In this document: in pieces, positions 27,454 to 36,459 of the stretch
Layout of the letters: every line of letters starts with the position of its first letter
Position numbering within the stretch: position 1 is the first letter of the stretch
Assembly: GCA_945883495.1 (NCBI GenBank)
Contig: CAMCXS010000002.1
Location: forward strand, 109,283 to 173,282
Direction of reading: 5' to 3'
DNA: 64,000 nt
DNA from: Akkermansia muciniphila
Lineage (GTDB): Bacteria > Verrucomicrobiota > Verrucomicrobiia > Verrucomicrobiales > DEV007
The notes under the pieces: generated by a model
Seen by the model: only the letters and a program-made list of their open reading frames with translations
Database searches by the model: none
Told to the model about the DNA's origin: nothing
Made by a program: the position numbers and the translations under genes

Positions 27454-28098
27454 ATGAAGCAGCCTAGCTCCGTTTACATAATCGAAGATCACCAGAGTGT
27501 CCGCCAACTTCTGCGAGCCCATTTGGAACTGGAGGAATCCTATCAAGTTGTCGGTGAGGCAGGGGATGGTGAAACGGCACTGGCCGACTGCATGCGCCTC
27601 CGACCAGACGTCGTCGTCGTTGATCTTCTGTTGCGGGGCATGAAAGGCGTCGAGGTGATGGAAAGACTGCGAAGCAACGGATCCTCCAGCCGATTCCTTG
27701 TGTTCTCTAGCAACTGTGACTCTCGCAGCCTGCGCAAGGTTTGGGAGGCAGGCGCCGGCTGTGTTGTCGAGAAAACGGCTCCGATCCAATGCTTTATGGC
27801 AGCCCTGTCCACTCTTGCGCAATTGGACACGATCGAACCTCATACTTGGGTCGTCCGCTCCAACGCATCCGATCCCTCCGACGGCAACGGGGACTCCGAG
27901 CATGGAGGCTTGATCAGCAACCAGGAGAAGGTCATCGTTAAGCTGGTCGCTGCAGGACTTTCCAGCAAGGACATAGCAACGGAACTGGGTCTGAGTGCAA
28001 GGACCGTGAGCAACCACCGCTACCGTTTGATGCGAAAGCTCGGCGCCCGCAACGCCGTTGAAATGATTCGCAAGGCTCAGGACCTCGGCGCTATTTAG
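27454..28098 (+). CDS. NarL/FixJ-type response regulator
   Basis: DNA-binding response regulator (214 residues). The receiver domain has the acidic pair Glu11/Asp12, phospho-acceptor Asp57 (VVVVDLLL) and Lys107. The C-terminal LuxR-type HTH (about 148-205) shows the SSKDIATELGLSARTVSNHR recognition segment. The ATG is preceded by an A+T-rich 92-bp spacer. Its 3' end overlaps the convergent hybrid kinase gene by 8 bp, so it probably forms one signalling module with the two sensor genes at 28.1-31.1 kb, although no shared promoter exists. Confidence 0.92.
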   Translation: MKQPSSVYIIEDHQSVRQLLRAHLELEESYQVVGEAGDGETALADCMRLRPDVVVVDLLLRGMKGVEVMERLRSNGSSSRFLVFSSNCDSRSLRKVWEAGAGCVVEKTAPIQCFMAALSTLAQLDTIEPHTWVVRSNASDPSDGNGDSEHGGLISNQEKVIVKLVAAGLSSKDIATELGLSARTVSNHRYRLMRKLGARNAVEMIRKAQDLGAI

Positions 28099-29185
28099 GG
28101 GCAGGCCAATCAACCCTCACGCCGGTTCCACTTGGAACCAAAGGCGTGAGGGACATTCGACCCGAGTAGGCCTCAACGAGGAACCGGCTCAAATAAAGTC
28201 CCAAGCCCAATCCCTGCTGCGCCCGTTCCACCTCTCGAAATTGCTGGAATGGCGCCACCCGCTGAACTTCTTCCTGGTTCATTCCTATGCCGGAATCCAG
28301 CACCTCAAAGGTGAACGCGGAGCCGCTATCCCCCGGCCTTACCGCCACAGAAATCCGATTCCCGGGACAAGAGAATTTCAGCGCATTCCCCACCAGCTCC
28401 CGGACGATCAATTTAGCGTACGCCTCCGGGATGATCATGGTGCATCCACGATGAACCGTAAGCTCGAGATCCGCCTCACGGCCGCACTGCCGGACCAGGT
28501 CCTGCACCACCTCCGCCACAATTAGGTCAAGCGCCACGGCCCCAACCTCCTTCTCCGGCAGCCAACTTCCAGCCTCGATTTCCGCATATAGAAGCAGCAT
28601 GTCGATGGTGTGCCGTAGACGATCGATTGACCCGTCAAGGATCTCCATCCACTTGGCGCAAAACTGCGGGTCCGCGCTTTCCTCCGGACCAGCCAGCCGG
28701 AGCAGATCCGAGACTCCCACCAAGCCGGATAGAGGCGTCCGCAACTCGTGATTCAACCGAGCAGCCATCCGCAGATGCTTCCCAGCCAGTTTCAGCGCAC
28801 TAGAGTCATGTTGCTCTCTCCGCGCCAGCCTAGTCTCGATACTCCGGAGTAGCTCGTCCATCGTGAACGGTTTGGTGAGGTAATCGTCGGCACCCAAACT
28901 CATCCCGAGGCGTGTATCGCTTCTCTGTGCCCTCGCCGTCACGAAAATCAAAGGCAGCGACGCCGTTGAGCTGGAGGCACGCAATCGCTCAAGGAGCGTG
29001 AAGCCATCCATCCCAGGCATCATCACGTCGCAGACAATCAAGTCCGGGCTCGCCGAGTGCGCCAATTCCAAGCCTTCGTTTCCATCCGAAGCGGCGATCA
29101 CGTCGTAATCACAGCACACCAGGAACTCACAAACTTGCTCTCGGAATGGCTTGTTGTCGTCGATGATCAGGAGACGATGCTTCAT
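28091..29185 (-). CDS. Receiver-histidine kinase hybrid (REC-HisKA-HATPase)
   Basis: A 364-residue cytosolic protein with the receiver at the N-terminus: Asp9/Asp10, phospho-acceptor Asp53 in VCDVMMPGMDGF and Lys105. The HisKA domain follows with His146 in NHELRTPLSG, then the HATPase with N-box ELVGNALKFS, G1 DSGIGM and G2 GLGLGLYL. It has no membrane segment. The REC-first order suggests a phosphorelay hub that takes phosphate from a sensor and controls its own kinase. It overlaps the upstream PAS kinase by 4 bp (ATGA), so the two are made together. Confidence 0.9.
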   Translation of the reverse strand: MKHRLLIIDDNKPFREQVCEFLVCCDYDVIAASDGNEGLELAHSASPDLIVCDVMMPGMDGFTLLERLRASSSTASLPLIFVTARAQRSDTRLGMSLGADDYLTKPFTMDELLRSIETRLARREQHDSSALKLAGKHLRMAARLNHELRTPLSGLVGVSDLLRLAGPEESADPQFCAKWMEILDGSIDRLRHTIDMLLLYAEIEAGSWLPEKEVGAVALDLIVAEVVQDLVRQCGREADLELTVHRGCTMIIPEAYAKLIVRELVGNALKFSCPGNRISVAVRPGDSGSAFTFEVLDSGIGMNQEEVQRVAPFQQFREVERAQQGLGLGLYLSRFLVEAYSGRMSLTPLVPSGTGVRVDWPAPK

Positions 29186-31059
29186 GAGAAATACGGAAAT
29201 CTTACCGTAAACGTCGTTCCTTGACCAACCATTGACTCACAGGTCACGGTGGCGCCGTGTGCTTCACAGCAACGCTTCACGATCACTAGACCTAAGCCAC
29301 TCCCTTCCGCCTCCGTGGCGTTACTGGCCCGGAAAAAGTGGGAGAAGAGACGGCCCTGATCTTCATGAGGGATGCCGATCCCACGATCGCTGACCTGAAG
29401 CACCAATTCGTTGCCACAAATCTCTCCACGCAGAGTCACCAACGCCCCCGGCGGCGAATACTTGCAGGCGTTCGATGCCAAGTTCAGAAGAATACTGCGC
29501 ACGAGTTGCGCATCCAAGACAACCTGAAGCTCCGGCGGGATCACGAGAACTTCAATCGGGTGCTTACCTTCGTCCACTTGGGCGGCGTCAGAGGCAAGGT
29601 CGAGCAACGCCTGCCGCAAGTCCAGGGGCGCGGGATTGCAGCTCAGCTTGCCGTCGTCCGACTCCCCAAGAATCAGCAAGTTGGCCACGATGGACCGAAG
29701 CTGACTCGCCGCACCACGCATGTGAGCCATGGTGGTTTCCGCCCGGCTCTCGCTCATCTTCGCACCGTGTTTTTCAAGGAGTTCCACGGACAACGAAATC
29801 GTGGCAACCGGCGTGCGCAGCTCGTGGCTCGCCATCGCGATAAAGTGCGACTTCAACTCAACCAGCTCACGTTCCCGGGCAAAGTTCCGCGCTGCGAGCT
29901 CTTCTTGTGCTTTGCGGGCGGCAATATCCGCTACCGACCCAACGATACGAGTCGCAACTCCTGCGGAATCGAACAACGCACGGCCCCGCGCTTGCAGCCA
30001 ACGATAAGAGCCCACCGACGGTTTCAAGCGCACTTCCAGATCGAACCGGTCGCTAGCGCCCGCCAAAAGTTCGCGCACGGCGAGTTTCAGCCCTTCGATA
30101 TCGTCCAGGTGAATTCTCCGGCAGAAATGGGTGAGCAGCACATCCGTGCCGATCGCCAGCTCGTGAGAAGCTAGCCCCAGCAACTCCATCCAGCGAGGCG
30201 AGAGATGCAGAACTCCCGTTTGAACATCGAAATCCCAGAGCCCTTCTTGGATCGATGCAGCGGCAAGCTGCCACCTTGCTTCGCTTTGCTGCCAGGCGTT
30301 CAGAGCTTGAACGCGCTCCGTGGCATCCCGGCAAATGCAGATGATCCCGCCCCCCGGCAAAAGGGTGAGCGATAAATCCTCTGGGAAGGTCGACCCATCT
30401 CTCCGCATGGCGGTTGCGGTGCCGCTCCAACATCCTTTGCTAATGAGAATCGGAAATACTTCAGCCTCAATACGTGCCGCCTCGGACTCCGTGTAAATGG
30501 CCCGCCACGTTTTTCCCAACAGCTCACTCTCTGACTCGTAGCCGAACATCGTGAGGTGGGCTCGGTTCAAGTGCGTGTAGATGCCCTCACTCGTCGTGCG
30601 GGCGATTCCATCCAGAGCTGCATTGACCGCCAGCAGGAGTTCCGAATTTTCCCTCTGCGTGGCCCGCTGTTCAGACACATCCACCATGATGCCGCTCACT
30701 CCCGGCTCATCGCCAGCGGCGCCCCCGGCAAGCTCATGGCGCATCGTGACCACCATCCAAAGCCAGCGTCCATCCGAGGCCCGGATCCTTACCTCACCTT
30801 GAGATGACGAATCCCCGTCCACCGCCTCCGCGAACAGCCGCGTCCAGGCTGAAACGTCGTCGGCATGCACGAACTCCTCGCAGTGCCTACCCACCGAGTT
30901 TATAATTGGATGGCCTGTTTTCGCCACCCATGCGGCGTTCAGCCACAGCAGGTGTCCAGCCTGGTTGGCGCAAAATGTGACCTGGATGTGCGACACAAGA
31001 AATTCTTCGCGCGGCCTCAGCTTTTGGATCTCTCCCTCCACAAAATTCACTAAGAACAA
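29182..31059 (-). CDS. Cytosolic PAS-domain sensor histidine kinase
   Basis: A 625-residue sensor with three PAS domains (about 22-130, 140-250 and 262-382), HisKA with His412 in MASHELRTP, and a HATPase with N-box NLASNACKYS, DRGIGIP and GSGLGLVIVKR. No transmembrane segment, so the stimulus is intracellular (redox, ligand or oxygen). The start is uncertain: the frame opens at TTG 31059 and GTG codons at 31050 and 31041 are alternatives; no strong ribosome-binding site decides. It is coupled to the downstream hybrid protein. Confidence 0.9.
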   Translation of the reverse strand: MFLVNFVEGEIQKLRPREEFLVSHIQVTFCANQAGHLLWLNAAWVAKTGHPIINSVGRHCEEFVHADDVSAWTRLFAEAVDGDSSSQGEVRIRASDGRWLWMVVTMRHELAGGAAGDEPGVSGIMVDVSEQRATQRENSELLLAVNAALDGIARTTSEGIYTHLNRAHLTMFGYESESELLGKTWRAIYTESEAARIEAEVFPILISKGCWSGTATAMRRDGSTFPEDLSLTLLPGGGIICICRDATERVQALNAWQQSEARWQLAAASIQEGLWDFDVQTGVLHLSPRWMELLGLASHELAIGTDVLLTHFCRRIHLDDIEGLKLAVRELLAGASDRFDLEVRLKPSVGSYRWLQARGRALFDSAGVATRIVGSVADIAARKAQEELAARNFARERELVELKSHFIAMASHELRTPVATISLSVELLEKHGAKMSESRAETTMAHMRGAASQLRSIVANLLILGESDDGKLSCNPAPLDLRQALLDLASDAAQVDEGKHPIEVLVIPPELQVVLDAQLVRSILLNLASNACKYSPPGALVTLRGEICGNELVLQVSDRGIGIPHEDQGRLFSHFFRASNATEAEGSGLGLVIVKRCCEAHGATVTCESMVGQGTTFTVRFPYFS

Positions 31060-31203
31060 ATATTCCCAGGTGAAAACGGCCGCAAAATCATTCTCCGCAG
31101 AAAAGTACTCAGCGAAAAATGAGATTGCTCAATTCGCAAAAAGTCGCCCGATCACGCAACAGAAACTCGCCATTTTCCACGCCGCCACCTACGATCCCCG
31201 TCC
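31060..31203. promoter_or_regulatory. Divergent A+T-rich control region
   Basis: 144 bp between the start of the PAS kinase and the secreted oxidoreductase. It is clearly richer in A+T than its surroundings and must hold promoters for both directions. No sigma-70 consensus or operator palindrome could be assigned with confidence. Confidence 0.4.
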
Positions 31204-32601
31204 ATGAACTCCGAATCCCCGCTCACACCACCATCCGCGAGCCGTCGACACTTCCTAAAAAGCAGTGCCGCCCTAGGCACCGGCCTTGCTGTGGCCTCAA
31301 CGCTTTCCCGTAGCGCCTTGGCGGCAACCAACAAGAATAGCAAGCTGCGCATCTTTCAGATCGGCGTCGGCGGCATCGGCGCGCTGCAACGCGACAACCT
31401 CACCGACCACCCGATGGTCGAGTGGGCGGGCTTTTGCGATGTCGATAAGTATGCCCGGGACCGCATGGAGGTGAAGTTCCCCGGCACCTTCCTCACCGCG
31501 GATTACCGCGAAGCCTTCGCCAATCACGTCGATAAGTTTGATGCAGTCATCGTCGATGCCCCGGATTTCCATCACGCGCCGATGATGATCACGGCGTTGA
31601 AGCACAAGAAACACGTCTACGGCCAGAAGCCGCTGGTGCATCAGCTGGATGAGTTGCGCCTCATGAAGGAGGCCATGGCCGCACGTCCCGGCCTGTTCAC
31701 CCAAATGGGCAACCAACGCGCCTGCCTTCCCGGCCGGATGCAAGCCGTGGAACTGCTCAAGACCAATCGCCTAGGCAAGCCGGTCGAAGCCCACGTCTGG
31801 ACCGGAACCGTGGCGCTGAACACCTACTTCGTGGAACCTTGGAGCGGCCTGCCAGACGCCATGCCGGTGCCGCCCACGCTGGATTGGGATCTGTGGAACG
31901 GGCCGCTGACGCAGCCGATGCCCTTCCATCCAGAGCGGATGTTCCCCCGCCGTTGGCGCGCCTATTGGGAAACCGGCGGCGGCCAGCTTGCGGATTGGGG
32001 CTGCCACCTCCTGGATGTCCTCTACTTCGCCTACGATCTCCCCTCCCCCGAGGCGGTGCAGACCAACACCATGCAGGCGGCGAACACAGGTCATTCCGCC
32101 TACAATCAGTGCACTCTCACTTACCCCGGCGGCGGCAAGTTTGCCCGTGAGAAGTTTGTCGTGCATTATAACGACAGCGTCATTCGCCCCTCCTTCGCCT
32201 CGCTCGGTCTGCCGCCGTCTGCGATCGCCAGCAACGCGACCATGATCGTCTGCGAAGAAGGCACGCTGGTGCTCGAAGCCAACGGCAAGATGGAGATCTA
32301 CCGCAAAGGCCAACTCGTGGCCGACGAGCCGATGCCCGAAGTCGCTCCACGCAACCACTGGAAGGATTGGGCCGATTGCTGTCTCGGCGACGTCAAGCCG
32401 CTCTGGACACAGTTCGACATCGGCATCCGTATCACCGAGCCCTCGTTGCTGGCCGTCAAAGCGACACGCTTCCCAGGTCAAGAACTGCGCTGGGACGGCA
32501 AGGCCTACCGCTTCACCAACCACGAAGAAGCCAACGCCACCCTACTCGCCCGTCCCTACCGCGAAGGGTTTGCCCCCCCGTCCTTGGCGGAGATTGGGTG
32601 A
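31204..32601 (+). CDS. Tat-exported Gfo/Idh/MocA-family oxidoreductase
   Basis: NAD(P)-dependent oxidoreductase (465 residues) exported folded. The N-terminus has a twin-arginine signal (SRRHFLKSS) and hydrophobic stretch to about residue 40. The Rossmann domain has GVGGIGALQ and the catalytic-lysine motif GQKPLVH, where GEKP is usual. WETGGGQLADWGCHLLD is typical of the secreted Verrucomicrobia/Planctomycetes subfamily. Such enzymes oxidise or epimerise sugars and fit with the sulfatase and DUF1080 genes as polysaccharide-use functions. Substrate unknown. Confidence 0.92.
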   Translation: MNSESPLTPPSASRRHFLKSSAALGTGLAVASTLSRSALAATNKNSKLRIFQIGVGGIGALQRDNLTDHPMVEWAGFCDVDKYARDRMEVKFPGTFLTADYREAFANHVDKFDAVIVDAPDFHHAPMMITALKHKKHVYGQKPLVHQLDELRLMKEAMAARPGLFTQMGNQRACLPGRMQAVELLKTNRLGKPVEAHVWTGTVALNTYFVEPWSGLPDAMPVPPTLDWDLWNGPLTQPMPFHPERMFPRRWRAYWETGGGQLADWGCHLLDVLYFAYDLPSPEAVQTNTMQAANTGHSAYNQCTLTYPGGGKFAREKFVVHYNDSVIRPSFASLGLPPSAIASNATMIVCEEGTLVLEANGKMEIYRKGQLVADEPMPEVAPRNHWKDWADCCLGDVKPLWTQFDIGIRITEPSLLAVKATRFPGQELRWDGKAYRFTNHEEANATLLARPYREGFAPPSLAEIG

Positions 32602-32753
32602 CGTCTGTTTTGTTCTTCCCCGCATGGGACTGCTCGGGCGGTGGGCGGCGAAAGGCTACGTGTGTGGTGGATCTCCGGGAGGAGCTGCTACGCATCCTGC
32701 GCACGCTGGACGCCGCCAAAGCCCCCCCCCGGCTAGCCAAGAGTCATCGTCGT
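32602..32753. other. Gene-less DNA before the REP array
   Basis: About 150 bp with no supported gene, including a run of nine C residues near 32720. The REP array starts at its right end. Confidence 0.4.
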
Positions 32754-33104
32754 GGTGATGGAAATGGCGACGACACAGCGTCGCGCTCCGGAGCGATGCG
32801 CTTTGTCGCATCCCGCCCATGGTAAGGTGATCGAAATGGCGACGACACAGCGTCACGCTCCGGAGCGATGCGCTTTGTCGCATCCCGCCCCATGGTAAGG
32901 TGATGGAAATGGCGACGACACAGCGTCACGCTCCGGAGCGATGCGCTTTGTCGCATCCCGCCCATGGTAAGGTGATCGAAATGGCGACGACACAGCGTCG
33001 CGCTCCGGAGCGATGCGCTTTGTCGCATCCCGCCCATGGTAAGGTGATCGAAATGGCGACGACACAGCGTCGCGCTCCGGGGCGATGCGCTTTGTCGCAT
33101 CCAT
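32754..33104. repeat. REP array, 5 units of 72 bp (left of RAYT gene)
   Basis: Five direct repeats starting at 32754, 32826, 32899, 32971 and 33043 (period 72, one unit 73). Each begins GGTGAT and contains the perfect 12-bp palindrome CGCTCCGGAGCG, nested in a longer imperfect palindrome of about 38 bp whose outer arms are CGACACAGCG and CGCTTTGTCG. This architecture is that of REP sequences mobilised by RAYT transposases. The units give long open frames on both strands; these are not genes. Confidence 0.92.
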
Positions 33105-33155
33105 TAGAGCCGAAGATCTCTTGCAATCAGATGCATGCTGTTCATATGATGATTC

Positions 33156-33635
33156 ATGCCACCGCCTCCACCGCGCAAACAACCCGCTCGCCGGCCGCTA
33201 ATCGAGGGCCACAACCGCGCGGAGATTGTCTTCGTCACCATCTGTACGGTGGACCGAAAGCCGTTGCTGGCCAGGGATTGGGTGCATCACCTCCTTCTGG
33301 AGGCGTGGACTGATCCAGCGAATCATTGGGCGGTCGGGCGATACGTTCTGCTGCCGGATCATCTTCATCTGTTCTGTGCCCCGGCCCGCCCCGACGCGCT
33401 GGATCTTCGCCGATGGGTGGTTTACTGGAAATCGTTGGTTTCCAACCGATGGAGGGACACGGCCGAGCACCCGATTTGGCTACCGGATCTCTGGGATCGG
33501 CAACTGCGCACGGGCGAGTCTTACGACTCCAAATGGAACTATGTGAAGCAGAATCCCGTTCGTCACGGATTGACCCCAGACGCCGAAGCATGGCCTTACC
33601 AAGGCGAATTATATCGCCTGGATTGGCATGATTGA
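33156..33635 (+). CDS. REP-associated tyrosine transposase (RAYT, Y1 HUH family)
   Basis: A 159-residue IS200/IS605-related single-strand transposase. The HUH metal site is DHLHLF (His69, His71) and the catalytic tyrosine is Tyr129 in KWNYVKQNP. Length and motif order match RAYT/TnpA-REP proteins. It sits between two arrays of the same 72-bp REP unit, in the same orientation, which is the expected relation of a RAYT and its substrates. The ORF appears intact. The N-terminus is Pro/Arg-rich. Confidence 0.9.
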   Translation: MPPPPPRKQPARRPLIEGHNRAEIVFVTICTVDRKPLLARDWVHHLLLEAWTDPANHWAVGRYVLLPDHLHLFCAPARPDALDLRRWVVYWKSLVSNRWRDTAEHPIWLPDLWDRQLRTGESYDSKWNYVKQNPVRHGLTPDAEAWPYQGELYRLDWHD

Positions 33636-33649
33636 GTTTGGGGCATGAA

Positions 33650-33886
33650 GGTGATCGACACAGCGTCGCGCCCCGGAGCGATGCGCTTTGTCGCATCCCG
33701 CTCATGGTAAGGTGATCGAAATGGCGACGACATAGCGTCGCGCTCCGGAGCGATGCGCTTTGTCGCATCCCGCCCATGGTAAGGTGATGGAAATGGCGAC
33801 GACACAGCGTCACGCTCCGGAGCGATGCGCTTTGTCGCATCCCGCCCATGGTAAGGTGATCGAAATGGCGACGACACAACGCCGCG
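33650..33886. repeat. REP array, 4 units (right of RAYT gene)
   Basis: Units start at 33650, 33711, 33783 and 33855 in the same orientation as the left array. The first lacks 11 bp inside its left part (61-bp spacing) and the fourth is cut off after about 32 bp. The core palindrome CGCTCCGGAGCG is intact in units two and three; unit one has a single change. Confidence 0.9.
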
Positions 33887-33982
33887 AGTTCGCTCACGGA
33901 TTGATTCAGGCCCGCGCACAGCTTCCTGGATCCTGATGGCCACGGGTGGGATTTGAGCACATCCCGGAGCCATCATGAGATT

Positions 33983-34002
33983 GGAAGGGCGCAAGCCCTT
34001 CC
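33983..34002. terminator. Strong hairpin beyond trhO
   Basis: Perfect 8-bp stem GGAAGGGC/GCCCTTCC with a GCAA loop, just beyond the 3' end of trhO. There is no T-run on either side, so it could be a Rho-dependent or processing hairpin rather than an intrinsic terminator. Confidence 0.4.
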
Positions 34003-34006
34003 TTCG

Positions 34007-34918
34007 CTACGCGGTCGGTTCAACCTGCGCGATCGCCGCAATCACCGCCTCACATTCCGGCGAACAGACTCGTCCTTTCGTCTCCTCGCACGTCTCGCAA
34101 AGGAAGTGCTTCCGGTTGCATGACTTGCAGGAGCAGTTGCGATAGCGCGCGCATGGTTCGCCGCACTTTTCACAGTGACTGACGACCTTGCGGGTGTCGG
34201 TGAAGTTCACTTCAACGCCGATCCGTTGGTCGAAGACGTAGCAAAGCCCCTCGAAGTCCCGCCCTTGGGTGGCCGGGTCCTTGCCGTAGGTGACGATGCC
34301 GCCTTCCAGCTGGCTGACGTCCTCGAAGCCTTGATCGAGCAGGTACGCGGAGAGCTTTTCGCAGCGAATCCCGCCGGTGCAGTAGGTGAGAATCTTGCGG
34401 CCGCGCAGCTCCTCGGCATGGCCCTCCAGCCAGCCGGGGAAGTCCCGGAAGTTGTCGATCTCCGGACAAACCGCCCCTTTGAAGCGGCCGAGATCGCTCT
34501 CGTAGCGGTTGCGGCCATCGATCACCACTACGTTTTCCCCGTGCATCGCCTCCAGCCATTCGGCCGGGGAGAGACGTTTGCCGGTCCGGACGTTGGGATC
34601 CACATCCGCTTCGCCGAGCCCAAAGGTGACGATTTCCGGTCGCAACTTGACGATGAGCTTGGGGAACACATGCCCCGTGGCGGGATCGATTTTGAACGTA
34701 ATCCCGGAGGTGCGGGGATCGTTGCGCAAGGTTTCCTGGTAGCGATCCGTCGCCTCGCGGGTGCCAGACACGGTTCCGTTGATCCCTTCCGCCCCGATCA
34801 ATATGCGACCCCGCAGGCCGAGCGATTCGCAAAGCGCCCGGTGTTCCTCCACGTAATCCTGGGGATTCTCGAGTTTCCGGTAGAGATAGTAGAGAAGAAT
34901 TTGAAAGTCCTCTGACAT
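34007..34918 (-). CDS. trhO: tRNA uridine(34) hydroxylase, rhodanese family
   Basis: TrhO/YceA-type enzyme (303 residues) forming 5-hydroxyuridine at wobble U34 of tRNAs. It shows the N-terminal YceA domain (GAEGINGTVSG), the rhodanese domain with active-site Cys180 in YCTGGIRCEK (Cys186 also present), and a Cys-rich C-terminus of about eight Cys in CEKCGEPC...C.CKSCN...CETC that looks like a zinc-binding tail. The ATG at 34918 is chosen because homologues start a few residues before the YLYRKLE segment; the frame opens further upstream at 35017. It is divergent from the cytochrome gene. Confidence 0.88.
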   Translation of the reverse strand: MSEDFQILLYYLYRKLENPQDYVEEHRALCESLGLRGRILIGAEGINGTVSGTREATDRYQETLRNDPRTSGITFKIDPATGHVFPKLIVKLRPEIVTFGLGEADVDPNVRTGKRLSPAEWLEAMHGENVVVIDGRNRYESDLGRFKGAVCPEIDNFRDFPGWLEGHAEELRGRKILTYCTGGIRCEKLSAYLLDQGFEDVSQLEGGIVTYGKDPATQGRDFEGLCYVFDQRIGVEVNFTDTRKVVSHCEKCGEPCARYRNCSCKSCNRKHFLCETCEETKGRVCSPECEAVIAAIAQVEPTA

Positions 34919-34995
34919 TGAGCCGTCGGAAAGGTATCCCGGGGCGGCCGGGAGACAACTGATTCCGGTCTGCGCCGTCCCTCTGCTGTTTGTCC

Positions 34996-35421
34996 ATGAA
35001 GTCTCCGCGTATTTCAACGATCCTCGTCCGTGCCGTTGCCCTGGGCGGTTTGGCGGCCTGCGCCGTCCCCTCCCATGGCGGTCTCTTTAAGAAGGAACAA
35101 AAAGCGAAAACCATCAGCTTCGAACGGGATATCCAACCCATTCTGGAAACGCGCTGCCTCTCGTGCCATCACGCCGCCAAGGCCAGCCGCGAACTGAATC
35201 TGGAGACCCTGAAACTGGCCAACTCCTCCTGGCGCGGAGGTCCCGTCATCGTCGCCGGACATCCCAGCCGCAGCATGCTCGTGCAATTCCTCGAACTCGA
35301 CATCAGTGGCGAGAGCAAATCCGCCCACGCCATCAGCTACGCCGACCGGGAAAAGCTCAACACTTGGATCAGTGAAGGCGCCGATTGGCCCGACACCACG
35401 CCACCACTAAAACCCCGTTAA
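34996..35421 (+). CDS. Lipoprotein with planctomycete-type cytochrome c domain
   Basis: A 141-residue exported protein. The N-terminal signal ends in a lipobox LAAC (Cys22). One heme-binding motif is present, CLSCH (Cys54, Cys57, His58), in the context FERDIQPILETRCLSCH that marks the PSCyt1/planctomycete cytochrome C domain. A later GHPSRSMLVQFL and ADREKLNTWISEGADWP are family hallmarks. It is likely a periplasmic electron carrier. It is 11 bp upstream of the DUF1460 gene. Confidence 0.85.
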   Translation: MKSPRISTILVRAVALGGLAACAVPSHGGLFKKEQKAKTISFERDIQPILETRCLSCHHAAKASRELNLETLKLANSSWRGGPVIVAGHPSRSMLVQFLELDISGESKSAHAISYADREKLNTWISEGADWPDTTPPLKPR

Positions 35422-35432
35422 TCCCCACCATC

Positions 35433-36425
35433 ATGACCAGCCGCCGCCGCCTTCTCGCTTCCGCCGGAGCCTTGTTCGCTCCAGCGCTCCTTTCACCGGC
35501 TCACGCCGCTTCGGAACTTCCCTTCGCCACCCGTTTCAAAGGCGTGGATCGCTTCAACGCCTTGGTTGAACAGGCCAAAAAGGAGAATTGGGCCGCCCTG
35601 CCCATCGGAGATCGCATCGCCAGGTTCGGCAAAGCGATGCGCTCGACTCCTTACGTCAGCTACACGCTGGAGATCGACGACCACATCGAAGCGCCATCGG
35701 TGAACTTCAACGGCTTGGATTGCTGGTCCTTCTTCGAGACCAGCCTCGGCCTGGCGCGCATGATCGCCCGCAAGCAGGAAACCTACACGCCCGACGACCT
35801 GCTCCGCGAGGTCCAGTTCACCCGCTACCGGGGCGGTGTCTGCACCGGAAATTACCTGGAGCGGATTCATTACTTGGCGGAGTGGTACTTCGACAACGAA
35901 GCCCGTGGCGTGGTGGATAACATCACCCGCAAACTCGGCCACGCCCAGCCCATCACAGGCCGGAAGTGCCAGGAGATGACGATTCTCTGGAAAACCTACC
36001 GCTACCTGCGCAACAACCCGGAGCTGCGGCCCAAAATGGCCAAACTTGAGGAAACCATCAGCCAGCTGCCGGTCTACTGCATCCCGAAAGCGAAGGTCCA
36101 CCTCGTGGAAAAAGACCTCAAAGACGGCGACATCCTCGGCATCGCCACCCGCGGCCAAGGCGCCTTCTGCTCCCACGTCGGCATCGGCGTCCGCACCGAC
36201 GACGGCGTGTTCCGCATCATGCACGCCTCCTCCCAAAAGGACTACAAACGAGTGATCGTGGACAAATCCATTTCCGAGTATCTCAAGAAGTTCAGCTCCC
36301 ACCTCGGAGTGATCGTGGGCCGAGCCAAAGAGATCGATGCCACCGTCACGGATTTCGATACCTACCGGGCCAATCTGGAAAAACTCACCGGCGGCCGCGG
36401 CGTCGTCAAGGGCAAGGTCTTTTGA
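35433..36425 (+). CDS. DUF1460 N-acetylmuramoyl-L-alanine amidase-like protein
   Basis: Exported NlpC/P60-superfamily enzyme (330 residues) of the DUF1460 family, some members of which cleave muropeptides. A Tat-like signal (SRRRLL, then hydrophobic residues to about 26) precedes the domain. Expected catalytic residues are Cys97 in LDCWSF and the His of CSHVGIG near residue 250. Upstream STPYVSYTLE matches the family. The ATG at 35433 begins the signal; the open frame continues upstream antisense-like. It is probably coexpressed with the cytochrome domain gene. Confidence 0.85.
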   Translation: MTSRRRLLASAGALFAPALLSPAHAASELPFATRFKGVDRFNALVEQAKKENWAALPIGDRIARFGKAMRSTPYVSYTLEIDDHIEAPSVNFNGLDCWSFFETSLGLARMIARKQETYTPDDLLREVQFTRYRGGVCTGNYLERIHYLAEWYFDNEARGVVDNITRKLGHAQPITGRKCQEMTILWKTYRYLRNNPELRPKMAKLEETISQLPVYCIPKAKVHLVEKDLKDGDILGIATRGQGAFCSHVGIGVRTDDGVFRIMHASSQKDYKRVIVDKSISEYLKKFSSHLGVIVGRAKEIDATVTDFDTYRANLEKLTGGRGVVKGKVF

Positions 36426-36459
36426 GCGGGAAGGAAAAGCCACGCCGGAAGCGGCGCGG

